DNA of 64,000 nt, taken from contig CANLQE010000001.1 in NCBI GenBank assembly GCA_947493215.1, forward strand, positions 1,116,001-1,180,000, in the 5' to 3' direction. The position numbers and the translations under genes were made by a program. The stretch is from an uncultured Sphingomonadaceae bacterium (GTDB lineage Bacteria > Pseudomonadota > Alphaproteobacteria > Sphingomonadales > Sphingomonadaceae). The notes under the pieces are model-generated. The model did not search any database, was not told the DNA's origin, and saw only the letters and a program-made list of their open reading frames with translations. This document shows, one piece after another, positions 42,252-51,236 of this stretch. Each line of letters opens with the position of its first letter. The stretch's first letter is position 1.

Positions 42252-44063
42252 ATGCGAAGACTGATGATGACCTTGGCACTTATCGGTGCCATTCCGATTT
42301 CTGGGGCTGCAATGACTCAGACTATTGCTTCGCCGAGCGAGGCTCCTTTAGGTCTGTGGTCGTGGAGCGCGAACAATGCTGCAGAATCTCGATTGCTTAT
42401 GATCGAGAACGACGGCGACGAGTGGCAAGCGACTATTGGTTCGGAATCTGCTCCGCTAAATCACGATCAAGGCGAAATTTCAGTCGTGCATCCCGACGGC
42501 AGCAGTTTTGTTGGCCAGCTTTCTCCCGACAGGTCGGAGATCCGCGGTTACTGGTACCAACCTCCAGCAGCTGTTCACTATCAATCCGTTGCGACGCCGA
42601 CAATTTTGACCGCCGAGACATCGGGACAGTGGCGGGCTCAGGTCTCCATTCAGCCCCGGCCGTTTCATGTGTTCCTCGACATATTTGAAGGAGAAGACGC
42701 GCAGATCCTTGCTGTGATCCGAAATCCGGAAGGTAACGAAACCCTTGGTGCCAGCAGGTTTCGGCTTGTCGCCAATGAAGCTGATGACAGTTGGGTTCTG
42801 GTGGCGGGTAGCGGCGGTCGCGAACGGCGACATGATCTAAGACCGGCAGATGGCGGAGCACTGGTTCTTGAATATGACCATCTCGCAAAACCAATCACGC
42901 TACGCCTGGCAAAGGGAGCAATTGAGGTCAAATATTATAGCCGTCGAGATCCTCTGGGATTGATAACTCTGGCATCGCCGCCGCGGCAAGATGACGGATG
43001 GGCGGTCGCGACGCCGGAAGAAGCGGGCTTCGATTCGGCAGCTCTTGAAGCGCTCACGAGAAAACTCGCGACTGCCGATCCCAGAAGCCGCCGCCCGCAA
43101 ATGATCCATTCATTGCTGGTTGCGCGAGGAGGGAAACTTGTCTTCGAAGAATATTTTTTCGGACATGACCGTAACACGCCTCATGATGTGCGTTCTGCCG
43201 GCAAGGTCTTTGGTTCGGTGATGATTGGCGCGCTTCAGCAGAAAGGACATGCGATTGACGCGGCACATCGTCCGATTCCAGACATTCTCGAAAATGCGGG
43301 TCAGCCGATTGATGACAAGCGAAAAGCTGATATCACACTCGGTCATTTGATGACGTTCACCAGCGGTCTGGATTGCGACGCGAATTCCGATTCCATCGGT
43401 TCGGAATCACGCATGTGGGAGCAGCGGGACGAGACAGATTATTGGCTGTATACGGCGCGACTTCCGATGCTGCATAATCCAGGCGATCGATACGCCTACT
43501 GTTCCGGCAGCGCCAATCTCGTCGGAGCCAGCTTGGGAGCCGCTGGCGGCACGTCCGTTTACGATCTATTCGATCGTCTGATTGCCAAACCTCTGAAATT
43601 TGGACCCTATCACTGGGCTTTAGCGCCAAACGGTGAAGGTTATCTCGGTGGCGGAGCTTACATGCGTCCGCGCGATATTCTAAAAATAGGTGCGATGTTC
43701 GCCGCTAATGGCGTGTGGAACGGCAATCAGATTATCGACGAAACTTGGGTCAAAGAGTCGACAACTCCCAAAGTAGCGATTTCTCCGGAAACTACTGGAA
43801 TGAGTCCTGAGAAATTCGGAAACAATTACTTCGGCGGCGGTCAAGCTTATATCTGGCGGACAGATACCGTGAAGTCCGGCGAGACTATCTATCGCTCCTA
43901 TGAAGCCAGCGGAAATGGCGGACAGTTGCTGATCGTACTGCCGGAGCTTGACCTAATAGTAGGTTTCACTGGTGGGAACTATCGCATGGGTGGAATTTGG
44001 GGGCGCTGGCGAGACCAAATCGTAGGAGGTTACATCATACCTGCTATTGCAGACTCAAAGTGA
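42252..44063 (+). CDS. Secreted serine hydrolase, class C beta-lactamase-like, with N-terminal extension
   Basis: This 603-residue protein has a signal peptide (MRRLMMTLALIGAIPISGAA) and about 230 residues of beta-rich sequence of unknown family. A beta-lactamase/esterase domain follows: SAGK near residue 315 gives the Ser-x-x-Lys nucleophile, YAYCSGSANL the Tyr motif and ASGNGGQ the KTG-equivalent. Family members hydrolyse esters or amides; true beta-lactam activity is unproven and unlikely from the extra domain. The ATG follows TGGAGAGTGAT. It is divergent from the CadC-like regulator. Confidence 0.88.
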   Translation: MRRLMMTLALIGAIPISGAAMTQTIASPSEAPLGLWSWSANNAAESRLLMIENDGDEWQATIGSESAPLNHDQGEISVVHPDGSSFVGQLSPDRSEIRGYWYQPPAAVHYQSVATPTILTAETSGQWRAQVSIQPRPFHVFLDIFEGEDAQILAVIRNPEGNETLGASRFRLVANEADDSWVLVAGSGGRERRHDLRPADGGALVLEYDHLAKPITLRLAKGAIEVKYYSRRDPLGLITLASPPRQDDGWAVATPEEAGFDSAALEALTRKLATADPRSRRPQMIHSLLVARGGKLVFEEYFFGHDRNTPHDVRSAGKVFGSVMIGALQQKGHAIDAAHRPIPDILENAGQPIDDKRKADITLGHLMTFTSGLDCDANSDSIGSESRMWEQRDETDYWLYTARLPMLHNPGDRYAYCSGSANLVGASLGAAGGTSVYDLFDRLIAKPLKFGPYHWALAPNGEGYLGGGAYMRPRDILKIGAMFAANGVWNGNQIIDETWVKESTTPKVAISPETTGMSPEKFGNNYFGGGQAYIWRTDTVKSGETIYRSYEASGNGGQLLIVLPELDLIVGFTGGNYRMGGIWGRWRDQIVGGYIIPAIADSK

Positions 44064-44453
44064 CTCTCTGTATTGCCGCACATGTTGGTTGGAATGCGAA
44101 TGCTATCGCCACGATATTCGCGATCTTTTGATCCTTCTACTGACTGGCTGGTCATAAGTAGTTCATACCGACAATTCACCAATGCCCTAATTGCGGCTAA
44201 AGCGGCCAATAAAGCAACCAAATTCTAGTGTCCGCTTTTGCCCCCTAGCCGACATTAACGTTGCGTCCGCTTCATCCCGAAATTGGCTGAAGCTTGCGAT
44301 CGGATTGGTCGCTCCAGAGATTCGTAAATGCGCTGCAAAAATACACACGCGAACTTGAAGATTATCCAAACACATTTTGACGCTTGATCAATAAATTGCA
44401 ATGTTCCTGTTTCGGGCGCCAAGGTGGCAGCAGACATTTGAGGTAGATGGAAA
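44064..44453. other. Intergenic region with one repeat pair
   Basis: The 390-bp stretch holds the repeat pair at 44225-44290 with a leading AATTGC-type motif from 44181, then a likely promoter region for the CoA ligase gene. No gene is supported. Confidence 0.55.
44225..44290. repeat. Paired dispersed palindromes (A then B), copy 16
   Basis: CTAGTGTCCGC and GCCGACATTAA flank TTTTGCCCCCTA (A unit). A degenerate B unit GCGTCCGCTTCATCCCGAAA follows. Confidence 0.78.
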
Positions 44454-46238
44454 ATGAGTTTTTTTGGCAAAGTAAAACGGGATCTTGTTTTTGCTACGAA
44501 GCTGCGCGGAATATTGAAGTTGATGAAAGATATTCAACCAGATTCCCCGGTTACAATCGCTGATGAAATTGAGGCCAGCGTGGACCAGTCACCAAATAAA
44601 ACTGCCCTTATTTTCGAAGGGCAATCCCAGACCTATGATATGTTGGACGAGCGGGCAAATCAGGTAGCCCATTGGGCGCTAGAACAAGGGTATGAATCCG
44701 GGGACACCATTGCTCTGATACTTGAAAACCGCCCGGATTTTGTAGCCGTGTGGTTTGGGCTGTCCAAAATTGGCGTGGTGACGGCGCTTATCAATACTAA
44801 TCTGGAAGGTGCAGGATTAGCGCATTGTATCAATATCGTGGACAGCAAAGCGATTATCGCTGCCGGTGATCAAGCCAAACGGGCTAAAGTCATTCAATCT
44901 GATCTAGTCAACGAAATTGCGATTTGGGATTTTGATGGAAAGTCGGGCAATGATCTGGCGGATGCCCTGTCACTAGCGAGCACTGCGCGCCCTGATCGGA
45001 AAATAAGGTCGCATTTGCGCGGCAGCGACACTTGTTTGTTCATCTACACATCGGGCACTACGGGCCTACCTAAGGCTGCGAAAATAACACAAATGCGCTT
45101 TCGCGGTATGGGGCGAACCGCTGTTGCTCTTTGCGGTCTCAATAGCAGCGACAGGGTCTATAATGTACTGCCTCTATATCATACAACGGGTGGCGGGTTA
45201 GGGATGTTGGGTGCGCTTAATGTCGGAGCCACAACGATCTTGCGCCGAAAATTTTCAGCGTCTGCCTTTTGGGATGACGTTGTCGATAATGATGCAACAT
45301 TGTTTGTCTATATAGGGGAATTGTGCCGCTACCTTTTGAATGCAGAAGCTAACCCGAAAGAGAAAGGTCACCAGCTGAGAGCTGGCTATGGCAACGGATT
45401 GCGCGGTGAAGTCTGGATGCCTTTTGTTGATCGCTTTCAGGTGCCGATGATGCGAGAGATATATGGATCCACCGAAGGCAATGTGACGCTCCTTAATCTC
45501 GATGGTACAGTGGGGGCGATCGGGCAGATGCCAAAATGGCTCGACAAAAAAATGGGTGTGGCTTTCGTCAAATTTGATGCGGTTGAGGAGTTGCCTATCC
45601 GGGATGCTAAAGGATTTTGTATCAAGGCGAATGTTGATGAAGTTGGAGAAACTCTGGGTAGAATAGGAACCATCGGCCGCGAAACATTTTCTGGCTATCA
45701 TGAAAAGGCAGCAACAAATTCCAAAATCCTGACTGATGTATTTGAACCCGGCGACCGCTGGTTCCGTACCGGTGATTTGATGCGGCGAGACGGCAATGGA
45801 TATGTCTATTTTATCGACCGGGTGGGGGATACCTTCCGTTGGAAGGGCGAAAATGTGGCTACAAACGAAGTGTCGGATGCTTTGTCGAAATATCCGGGCG
45901 TATCGCTGGCCAATGTCTATGGCCTTCCAGTTCCGCACACTGAAGGCAAAGCCGGTATGGCCGCGATCACGGTCGACAAGAAGTTCAATATTAGCGGATT
46001 GAAAGATCATCTGGCCAGACATCTACCTGCCTATGCCATTCCTTTGTTCATCCGTATCCAGCCCAAAGCCGAAACAACGGGAACTTTCAAATTCCGTAAG
46101 GTGGAGCTAGTCAAAGAGGGTTTTGACATTAACGAGATTGAAGATCCGCTGTGGTTCCTAAATCCGGAAGACAATGGTTACGTCAAACTGGGGAAAGATG
46201 AGCAAGACCGTATAAGGGATGGCGGTTATCGCTTTTAG
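44454..46238 (+). CDS. FATP/FadD6-type very-long-chain acyl-CoA synthetase
   Basis: This 594-residue ANL enzyme has IYTSGTTGLPKAAK near residue 196, YGSTEGNVTLLN, and the FATP motif RWFRTGDLMRRDGNGYVYF followed by IDRVGDTFRWKGENV; the C-terminus has GTFKFRKVELVKEGFD. FATP-type ligases couple fatty-acid or steroid side-chain uptake to CoA activation. It starts at ATG 44454 after GGTAGATGGAAA. It stands alone; a repeat overlaps its stop. Confidence 0.91.
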   Translation: MSFFGKVKRDLVFATKLRGILKLMKDIQPDSPVTIADEIEASVDQSPNKTALIFEGQSQTYDMLDERANQVAHWALEQGYESGDTIALILENRPDFVAVWFGLSKIGVVTALINTNLEGAGLAHCINIVDSKAIIAAGDQAKRAKVIQSDLVNEIAIWDFDGKSGNDLADALSLASTARPDRKIRSHLRGSDTCLFIYTSGTTGLPKAAKITQMRFRGMGRTAVALCGLNSSDRVYNVLPLYHTTGGGLGMLGALNVGATTILRRKFSASAFWDDVVDNDATLFVYIGELCRYLLNAEANPKEKGHQLRAGYGNGLRGEVWMPFVDRFQVPMMREIYGSTEGNVTLLNLDGTVGAIGQMPKWLDKKMGVAFVKFDAVEELPIRDAKGFCIKANVDEVGETLGRIGTIGRETFSGYHEKAATNSKILTDVFEPGDRWFRTGDLMRRDGNGYVYFIDRVGDTFRWKGENVATNEVSDALSKYPGVSLANVYGLPVPHTEGKAGMAAITVDKKFNISGLKDHLARHLPAYAIPLFIRIQPKAETTGTFKFRKVELVKEGFDINEIEDPLWFLNPEDNGYVKLGKDEQDRIRDGGYRF

Positions 46239-46284
46239 AGCGGACGCTAGCGCCACGTCCGCTTTATCCCGAAAGCGGACTCTA
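46237..46284. repeat. Dispersed GTCCGC palindromes, copy 17, overlapping a stop codon
   Basis: An arm AGAGCGGACGCTAG starts at the CoA ligase stop. A B unit follows, CGTCCGCTTT (46256-46265) and AAAGCGGAC (46272-46280) with loop ATCCCG. The first arm can also pair with CGTCCGC, so two hairpins compete. Confidence 0.82.
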
Positions 46285-46402
46285 AAAATAGCATATCTCT
46301 CGCCCCTTTTTTATTAGGGTTCCCTTCTTAGTTTGCCGCCGAATTCAGTTCTCATTGAAATCGTAGCCAGCCCAAAAATCAAGCCAACATAATAAGAGGG
46401 TG

Positions 46403-46810
46403 TCAGGGTTGGCCAGCTTTGGTGGAAATTTCCACCAATACGCGCAGGGCATCATTTTCACGGCCGTCTGGTACAAAGATATGATCATGAAAAAAGGCCG
46501 AGACCGGATTGACGCCCATATTTTCTTTTGCGAGTTCTGCAGCGATGATCGCAATAAAACCTACGGCATCTAATGAAGAATGGATATCAAGTGAAATCAT
46601 ACGACTGGGGAATTCGAATGAAATTCCGCTGGCCTCGGCGTCCTCTTTACGCAGTATATACGTTGTGCCTTCGGTTTCATGAAACATCATTTTTGGTTTG
46701 ATATTCTTGGGCAGCGAATTGCCGTGCAACGTGGCAAAGACAAATGTGCCCTCCGCGAGCTTGGCTGTCATTGAAGTCAAAAGGATCTTTAAGTTTGTTT
46801 CCCCAGTCAC
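46403..46810 (-). CDS. ACT-domain protein (DUF2241-like)
   Basis: This 135-residue protein has a short N-terminal part (GETNLKILLTSMTAKLAEGTF, split as residues 3-23) and an ACT-like domain with ISLDIHSSLDAVGFIAIIAAELAKE and FFHDHIFVPDGRENDAL. This matches a small family often annotated as an ACT-domain or DUF2241 protein; ACT domains bind amino acids. Its role is unknown. It stands between the CoA ligase and a TonB receptor, convergent with the former. Confidence 0.78.
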   Translation of the reverse strand: MTGETNLKILLTSMTAKLAEGTFVFATLHGNSLPKNIKPKMMFHETEGTTYILRKEDAEASGISFEFPSRMISLDIHSSLDAVGFIAIIAAELAKENMGVNPVSAFFHDHIFVPDGRENDALRVLVEISTKAGQP

Positions 46811-46959
46811 CCAGGCTTCCTTAGTATCTGGATTGTAGCCTCACAGGTATTGGGATCAATGCCTCATAATGAGAACATCAGCCTTAGAGATTTCCATCGC
46901 AAGAACAAGAAGGTGAAGCTGCCAACAACCCCGCCCGCTTTTCGTTTGTCCCGCTACAT

Positions 46960-49434
46960 CTATTGGAACTTAAATTTAGCTCGCAAACCGATGGAGCGGG
47001 GTGGCAGCACGTTGGTTCGGAAACGCCGGACATTGTGGGTCAATATTGTTTGGTTGTTCAGCGGTGTATTGGATGCACTGGATTCCGAAAAATCGTTGAA
47101 CAAATTATTGGCATATGCCGTGACTGACCAGCGATCGGCCACATAGCCAATCGCAATGTCCGCACGACCATAGCTGGGCAAGGTGAAGCTTCCACCGCGG
47201 CCGCCAATGAGCGTCAGCACGTTGCTTTGCCAGGAATAGCTACCGCTAAGGACGATATCTGCACCATTGTTCAAAGGCAGATTATATTCGCCGAATACCG
47301 AATATTGCGTCTTGGGTGAACCGGGCAACCGGTCGCCATCTTGACCCGCTTCGAGTAACGTGCCGAACCCTGGTGGTTGAATGGTCTGAACCAATCCAGG
47401 AACATCTGCGGTCAATTTGGCATCGGTATAGCTAAAATTTCCGCTAAGCCTGAAATTGTCGGTGACGCGCCAGCTGCCGGATAGTTCAACGCCTTTCGAC
47501 TCCGCTGATACGCCATTGACCGTAATGCCGGTACCAGCATTGATCGATGTTGCCGCGACTTGCGGGTCTTTCCAATCGATGAAGAACAAGGCACCATTCA
47601 ACGTCAAATCGCCATTGAGCCAGGTTGTTTTCGCGCCAATTTCGTAACTATTGACGGTGTCAGGTTCAAAGGAGCGTTCATTGCCAGGGAAGAAGTCATT
47701 TGGACCTGAGCCAAATTGTTGTCCCGGGCCTAGTAGACAAAGGCCTTGCGGGCCTGGCACGAATACATCCGGACACGGTTCTCCCCCATTTGCGCCGCCA
47801 ACACGGAAACCCTGACTGAACGTCGCATAGACCGTGTTTCCATTGCCAAATTTATAAGCCGTGTTGATCTTGAACAATTCACCGCTGCGAGACTGATCCG
47901 GCGCCAGCGCAAGCTGGTTTTCGATGTCCGACAAGGGATAGGGATTAAATTCTGGTCCTGCAAATAATGGGAAATCGGTAGAATTTGCTGTTTTCAACGA
48001 ATAATCATAATATCGGCCACCGACCGTGACGGACCAGGCGTCCGTGATATTATAGCCAATTTCCCCAAAAACTGCGAATTCTTCCAAGCTTGACCGGTCT
48101 GCCTCGAAATATTCCAGATCGTTTAAATCTGGACGTGCTCCGACCAGCGCTCCGTAACCGGGCGTGAACTCGGAAGAGAGCGCATTATATTTATTCTTGT
48201 TGTAAAATGCCCCGACGATCCAGTTGAGCGGGCCATCGCCTTTGGAAACAAGCCGCAGTTCCTGGTTGAAAATCTCCGTTTCTTCATCTTCGAATGTGAA
48301 AGCGGTGAAAGTCGGGAAAGTTTCATAAGAATATTCAAGCGAAATCAACAGATCGGTTTGATCACGCTGGCCATTTTCCTTAACCGTGGCATATCCCGTT
48401 GCCGAGGTCAGTTCGGCAAATCCCAGATCGGCGGTGACCTCCAACGCCAGAAGCTGGCTGTCACGTTCATTTGGTTCCGCAACCCGAGCGCCAAATTCAT
48501 ATCGGCCTGAAGGAATGGTGGTAGTGCGGAAAGACGATGTATTGCGTCCGCCATATTCACTCAATTGAAAATAGTAAGTCAGAGTGGCATCCAGAGTTTC
48601 TGTTGGTTGCCAGCGAGCCGCGATGCGCCCGCCTAATGTTTCCTCTGTATTTGCGTCTTCGATGGGATTAAAATTAGCGGCTCTTTCAGCGGCATTGTTG
48701 AAATCAGGATCAGGGTTGGAAACCCCTGGCTGCTGAACAACAAAAGGATAATCGATAAAACCTTGGTCATTCAGATAATCAAACGAGCCCCGAATGGCGA
48801 AATTATCTGTGAACGGTAAATTGAACGTAACCCCAACGTCGCTGCTAATCCCATCGCCTTCTTTGTAAGTATAGGCATCCGCGCGCGCCTCTAGCTGAAT
48901 TCCCGAAAAATCAGGCTTATTGGGTATATAGCGGATGGCACCGCCCAATGTGCCCGCGCCATAAAGCGTGCCTTGCGGGCCAAGCAGTATCTCTACCCGC
49001 TGCAAGTCGTTCAGACGAAAATCAATAAACAGCGGAATATCACCAACATAGGTTGCTACGCTGCCGCCACCATCTTCCTGACCAAAGGCAGTGGCAATAG
49101 GATCGGCATTTAATCCGCGCACCACGATGCGGTTGCCGTCACGGCCGCCCTGATCAGCGACGTTGATTCCCGGTACATAAGCGACAAGTTCAGAGATATC
49201 GTCAAATCCCTGTTCCTCAATCTGCTCGCCTCCGATCGCAGCGATATTGATTGGAATGTCCTGGATCGATTCTGCACGACGCGTTGCTGTCACGATGATG
49301 ACATTGCTGTCATCTGCTTCGGCGGAAGCCTCTTGCGCAAATGCGGGAGCCGCCACTATGGCTGTACCAATTGGCAAGGTTAAAAGACTTGCAGTCATTT
49401 TCAAACGACTCTTGAAAGTTGAAATATGCGCCAT
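46960..49434 (-). CDS. TonB-dependent outer-membrane receptor
   Basis: This 824-residue receptor has a signal peptide (MAHISTFKSRLKMTASLL through APAFAQ), TonB box SNVIIVTATRR, plug motifs DIPINIAAIG and VEILLGPQGTLYGAG, and a long barrel. ATG 49434 follows GGGAGTATCATC; a longer frame from 49515 adds non-signal sequence. The barrel ends KFKFQ. It is divergent from the TPR-sulfotransferase gene, a pairing common in sphingomonads. The ligand is unknown. Confidence 0.94.
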   Translation of the reverse strand: MAHISTFKSRLKMTASLLTLPIGTAIVAAPAFAQEASAEADDSNVIIVTATRRAESIQDIPINIAAIGGEQIEEQGFDDISELVAYVPGINVADQGGRDGNRIVVRGLNADPIATAFGQEDGGGSVATYVGDIPLFIDFRLNDLQRVEILLGPQGTLYGAGTLGGAIRYIPNKPDFSGIQLEARADAYTYKEGDGISSDVGVTFNLPFTDNFAIRGSFDYLNDQGFIDYPFVVQQPGVSNPDPDFNNAAERAANFNPIEDANTEETLGGRIAARWQPTETLDATLTYYFQLSEYGGRNTSSFRTTTIPSGRYEFGARVAEPNERDSQLLALEVTADLGFAELTSATGYATVKENGQRDQTDLLISLEYSYETFPTFTAFTFEDEETEIFNQELRLVSKGDGPLNWIVGAFYNKNKYNALSSEFTPGYGALVGARPDLNDLEYFEADRSSLEEFAVFGEIGYNITDAWSVTVGGRYYDYSLKTANSTDFPLFAGPEFNPYPLSDIENQLALAPDQSRSGELFKINTAYKFGNGNTVYATFSQGFRVGGANGGEPCPDVFVPGPQGLCLLGPGQQFGSGPNDFFPGNERSFEPDTVNSYEIGAKTTWLNGDLTLNGALFFIDWKDPQVAATSINAGTGITVNGVSAESKGVELSGSWRVTDNFRLSGNFSYTDAKLTADVPGLVQTIQPPGFGTLLEAGQDGDRLPGSPKTQYSVFGEYNLPLNNGADIVLSGSYSWQSNVLTLIGGRGGSFTLPSYGRADIAIGYVADRWSVTAYANNLFNDFSESSASNTPLNNQTILTHNVRRFRTNVLPPRSIGLRAKFKFQ

Positions 49435-49649
49435 GATGATACTCCCGACCAGATTATGCTTTACAGCACGTTGCAAACGAACGTGCCCCCAGTTACTGCT
49501 TAGTCTATAAGCCAACCTAAAAGATAGTCGGCAAAATTGGCTATTGAAAGCAACTGGTTTCGCTCAATAATTGCGCTTAATTTGGTACTGGAGCAAAATT
49601 TGATTTCTATTGACAGCTTTGCGATAAAATGGGTCCTAGGGCTGAGCAT

Positions 49650-51236
49650 ATGAACGATTTAACGCTCGCCACCGGCCTCAAGCTTTTGCAGAACAAGCGC
49701 TATCAGGACGTTCATGCCCGATCGATTGAACTTATCAAAAAGGATGTGAGCAATCCGCTGCCCTATTTTCTGCTGGGCATTGTCGCGGAGGAGCATAAAA
49801 ATTACAGCAAGGCACCAGAGCTGTTTGCCAAGGCGGCTGAACTGGGACCCGATGTCGCGCATTTTCATATTTACCGCGCGAGAATTTTATCGACGATAGG
49901 GCAGCAAAATACAGCAAAAGCCAGCGCTGACAAAGCGGCGGCGCTGAACATTGATGACGCCGCGCTGGCCGATACAATTGGTGTCGTATATAGCCGCGCT
50001 GGATATCATCAGCTGGCTATTCCGTTCTTCGACAAAGCGGTTTCCTTGAACCCGGATCAAGCCAATTATCACTATAATCTGGCTGCATCGGCGCAATTTG
50101 TTGGCGATTTTGAAACCGCAAAGCAGGCCTATAGTCGCGCTATCAAACTGGATGATGGGCATTATCGTGCCTGGTCATCACTAACTTCGCTAGAGAAACA
50201 GAAAGCAGATGATAACCGGCTTCCCAAGTTGAAGGCACTTTTCAAGCAGGCTGAAGGGGATGCGGAAGGAAGGTTGCAAATCGGGCATGCGATTGCCAAG
50301 ACTCTGGAAGATTTGGAGGAATATGAGGAGAGTCTCGCCTGGTTGTTGAAGGCCAAGGAGGCGAAGCGGGAACAGTTGCGTTATGATCGCGAAACGGGCT
50401 CAAAGTTGTTTGAGGCCGCCAAACAAACATTCAAAACTGGCACCAATGTCGCAGCAGCCTCAGCGGAAAATGTACCGATTTTCGTGGTTGGCTTGCCGCG
50501 GACCGGCACAACGCTTGTCGACAGGATATTGTCATCCCATCCCATGGTCGTTTCGGGAGGGGAGCTCAATGTTTTTGCGGAACTGATCAAGGCGGCGGCG
50601 AACACACCTTCCAACATGGTTATGGATGCCGAGACGTTTCAATTGGCTGCATCATCAGATCTATCCGGAATAGGCGAAGCCTATATCCAAAATACTCAGG
50701 AACGTGCAAACGGATCACGGTATATGGTCGACAAGATGCCGCTGAATTTCTTTTATGCTGGCCTCATTCACAAAGCATTGCCCAATGCCCGGATAATATC
50801 CCTCCGACGCGGTGCGATGGACAGTTGCCTTTCCAATTTCCGTCAGCTTTTCTCGACCCGCTATTCCTACTATAATTATACGTTTGATCTGGAAGATACT
50901 GCAATATTCTATCGGTTATATGATGATCTGATGTCCCATTGGCGTAGCGTTTTGCCACCCGAACGGTTTTTGGAAATCCACTATGAGGATATTGTTTCCG
51001 ATCAAGAAAATCAGACGCGTAAATTGCTCAATTTCTGCGGATTAGAGTGGGACGAAGCCTGTATGCGCTTTCATGAAAATACCGCGCCTGTTTCAACCGC
51101 CAGCTCCGTTCAAGTGCGCCAGCCAATCTATGCCGGTTCGATCGATCGCTGGAAAAAATATGGGGACAAGTTGGACATATTGAAAAATGCTCTTGGCGAT
51201 CTTGTTCAAGACCAGAGCTTTTCCAACGGTACATAA
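49650..51236 (+). CDS. TPR-repeat sulfotransferase-family protein
   Basis: This protein of about 528 residues has an N-terminal half built of tetratricopeptide repeats (LPYFLLGIVAEEHKNYSKA; YHYNLAASAQFVGDFETAK). The C-terminal sulfotransferase domain contains the PAPS-binding loop VGLPRTGTTLVDRILSSHP near residue 285, VDKMPLNFFYAG, and RRGAMDSCLSNFRQ for the 3'-phosphate site. It would move sulfate from PAPS to a protein or small molecule. The start at 49650 (MNDLTLAT) is likely; 49629 is also open. Its 3' end overlaps the convergent DUF917 gene by 31 bp. Confidence 0.87.
   Translation: MNDLTLATGLKLLQNKRYQDVHARSIELIKKDVSNPLPYFLLGIVAEEHKNYSKAPELFAKAAELGPDVAHFHIYRARILSTIGQQNTAKASADKAAALNIDDAALADTIGVVYSRAGYHQLAIPFFDKAVSLNPDQANYHYNLAASAQFVGDFETAKQAYSRAIKLDDGHYRAWSSLTSLEKQKADDNRLPKLKALFKQAEGDAEGRLQIGHAIAKTLEDLEEYEESLAWLLKAKEAKREQLRYDRETGSKLFEAAKQTFKTGTNVAAASAENVPIFVVGLPRTGTTLVDRILSSHPMVVSGGELNVFAELIKAAANTPSNMVMDAETFQLAASSDLSGIGEAYIQNTQERANGSRYMVDKMPLNFFYAGLIHKALPNARIISLRRGAMDSCLSNFRQLFSTRYSYYNYTFDLEDTAIFYRLYDDLMSHWRSVLPPERFLEIHYEDIVSDQENQTRKLLNFCGLEWDEACMRFHENTAPVSTASSVQVRQPIYAGSIDRWKKYGDKLDILKNALGDLVQDQSFSNGT

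Noticed and set aside
42252-44063. Beta-lactamase resistance gene call
   Set aside because: The Ser-x-x-Lys fold is common to esterases and peptidases, and the large N-terminal extension is not seen in resistance enzymes.
46850-47146. A 98-codon plus-strand frame antisense to the end of the TonB receptor
   Set aside because: It overlaps conserved barrel sequence on the other strand and has no recognisable pattern.
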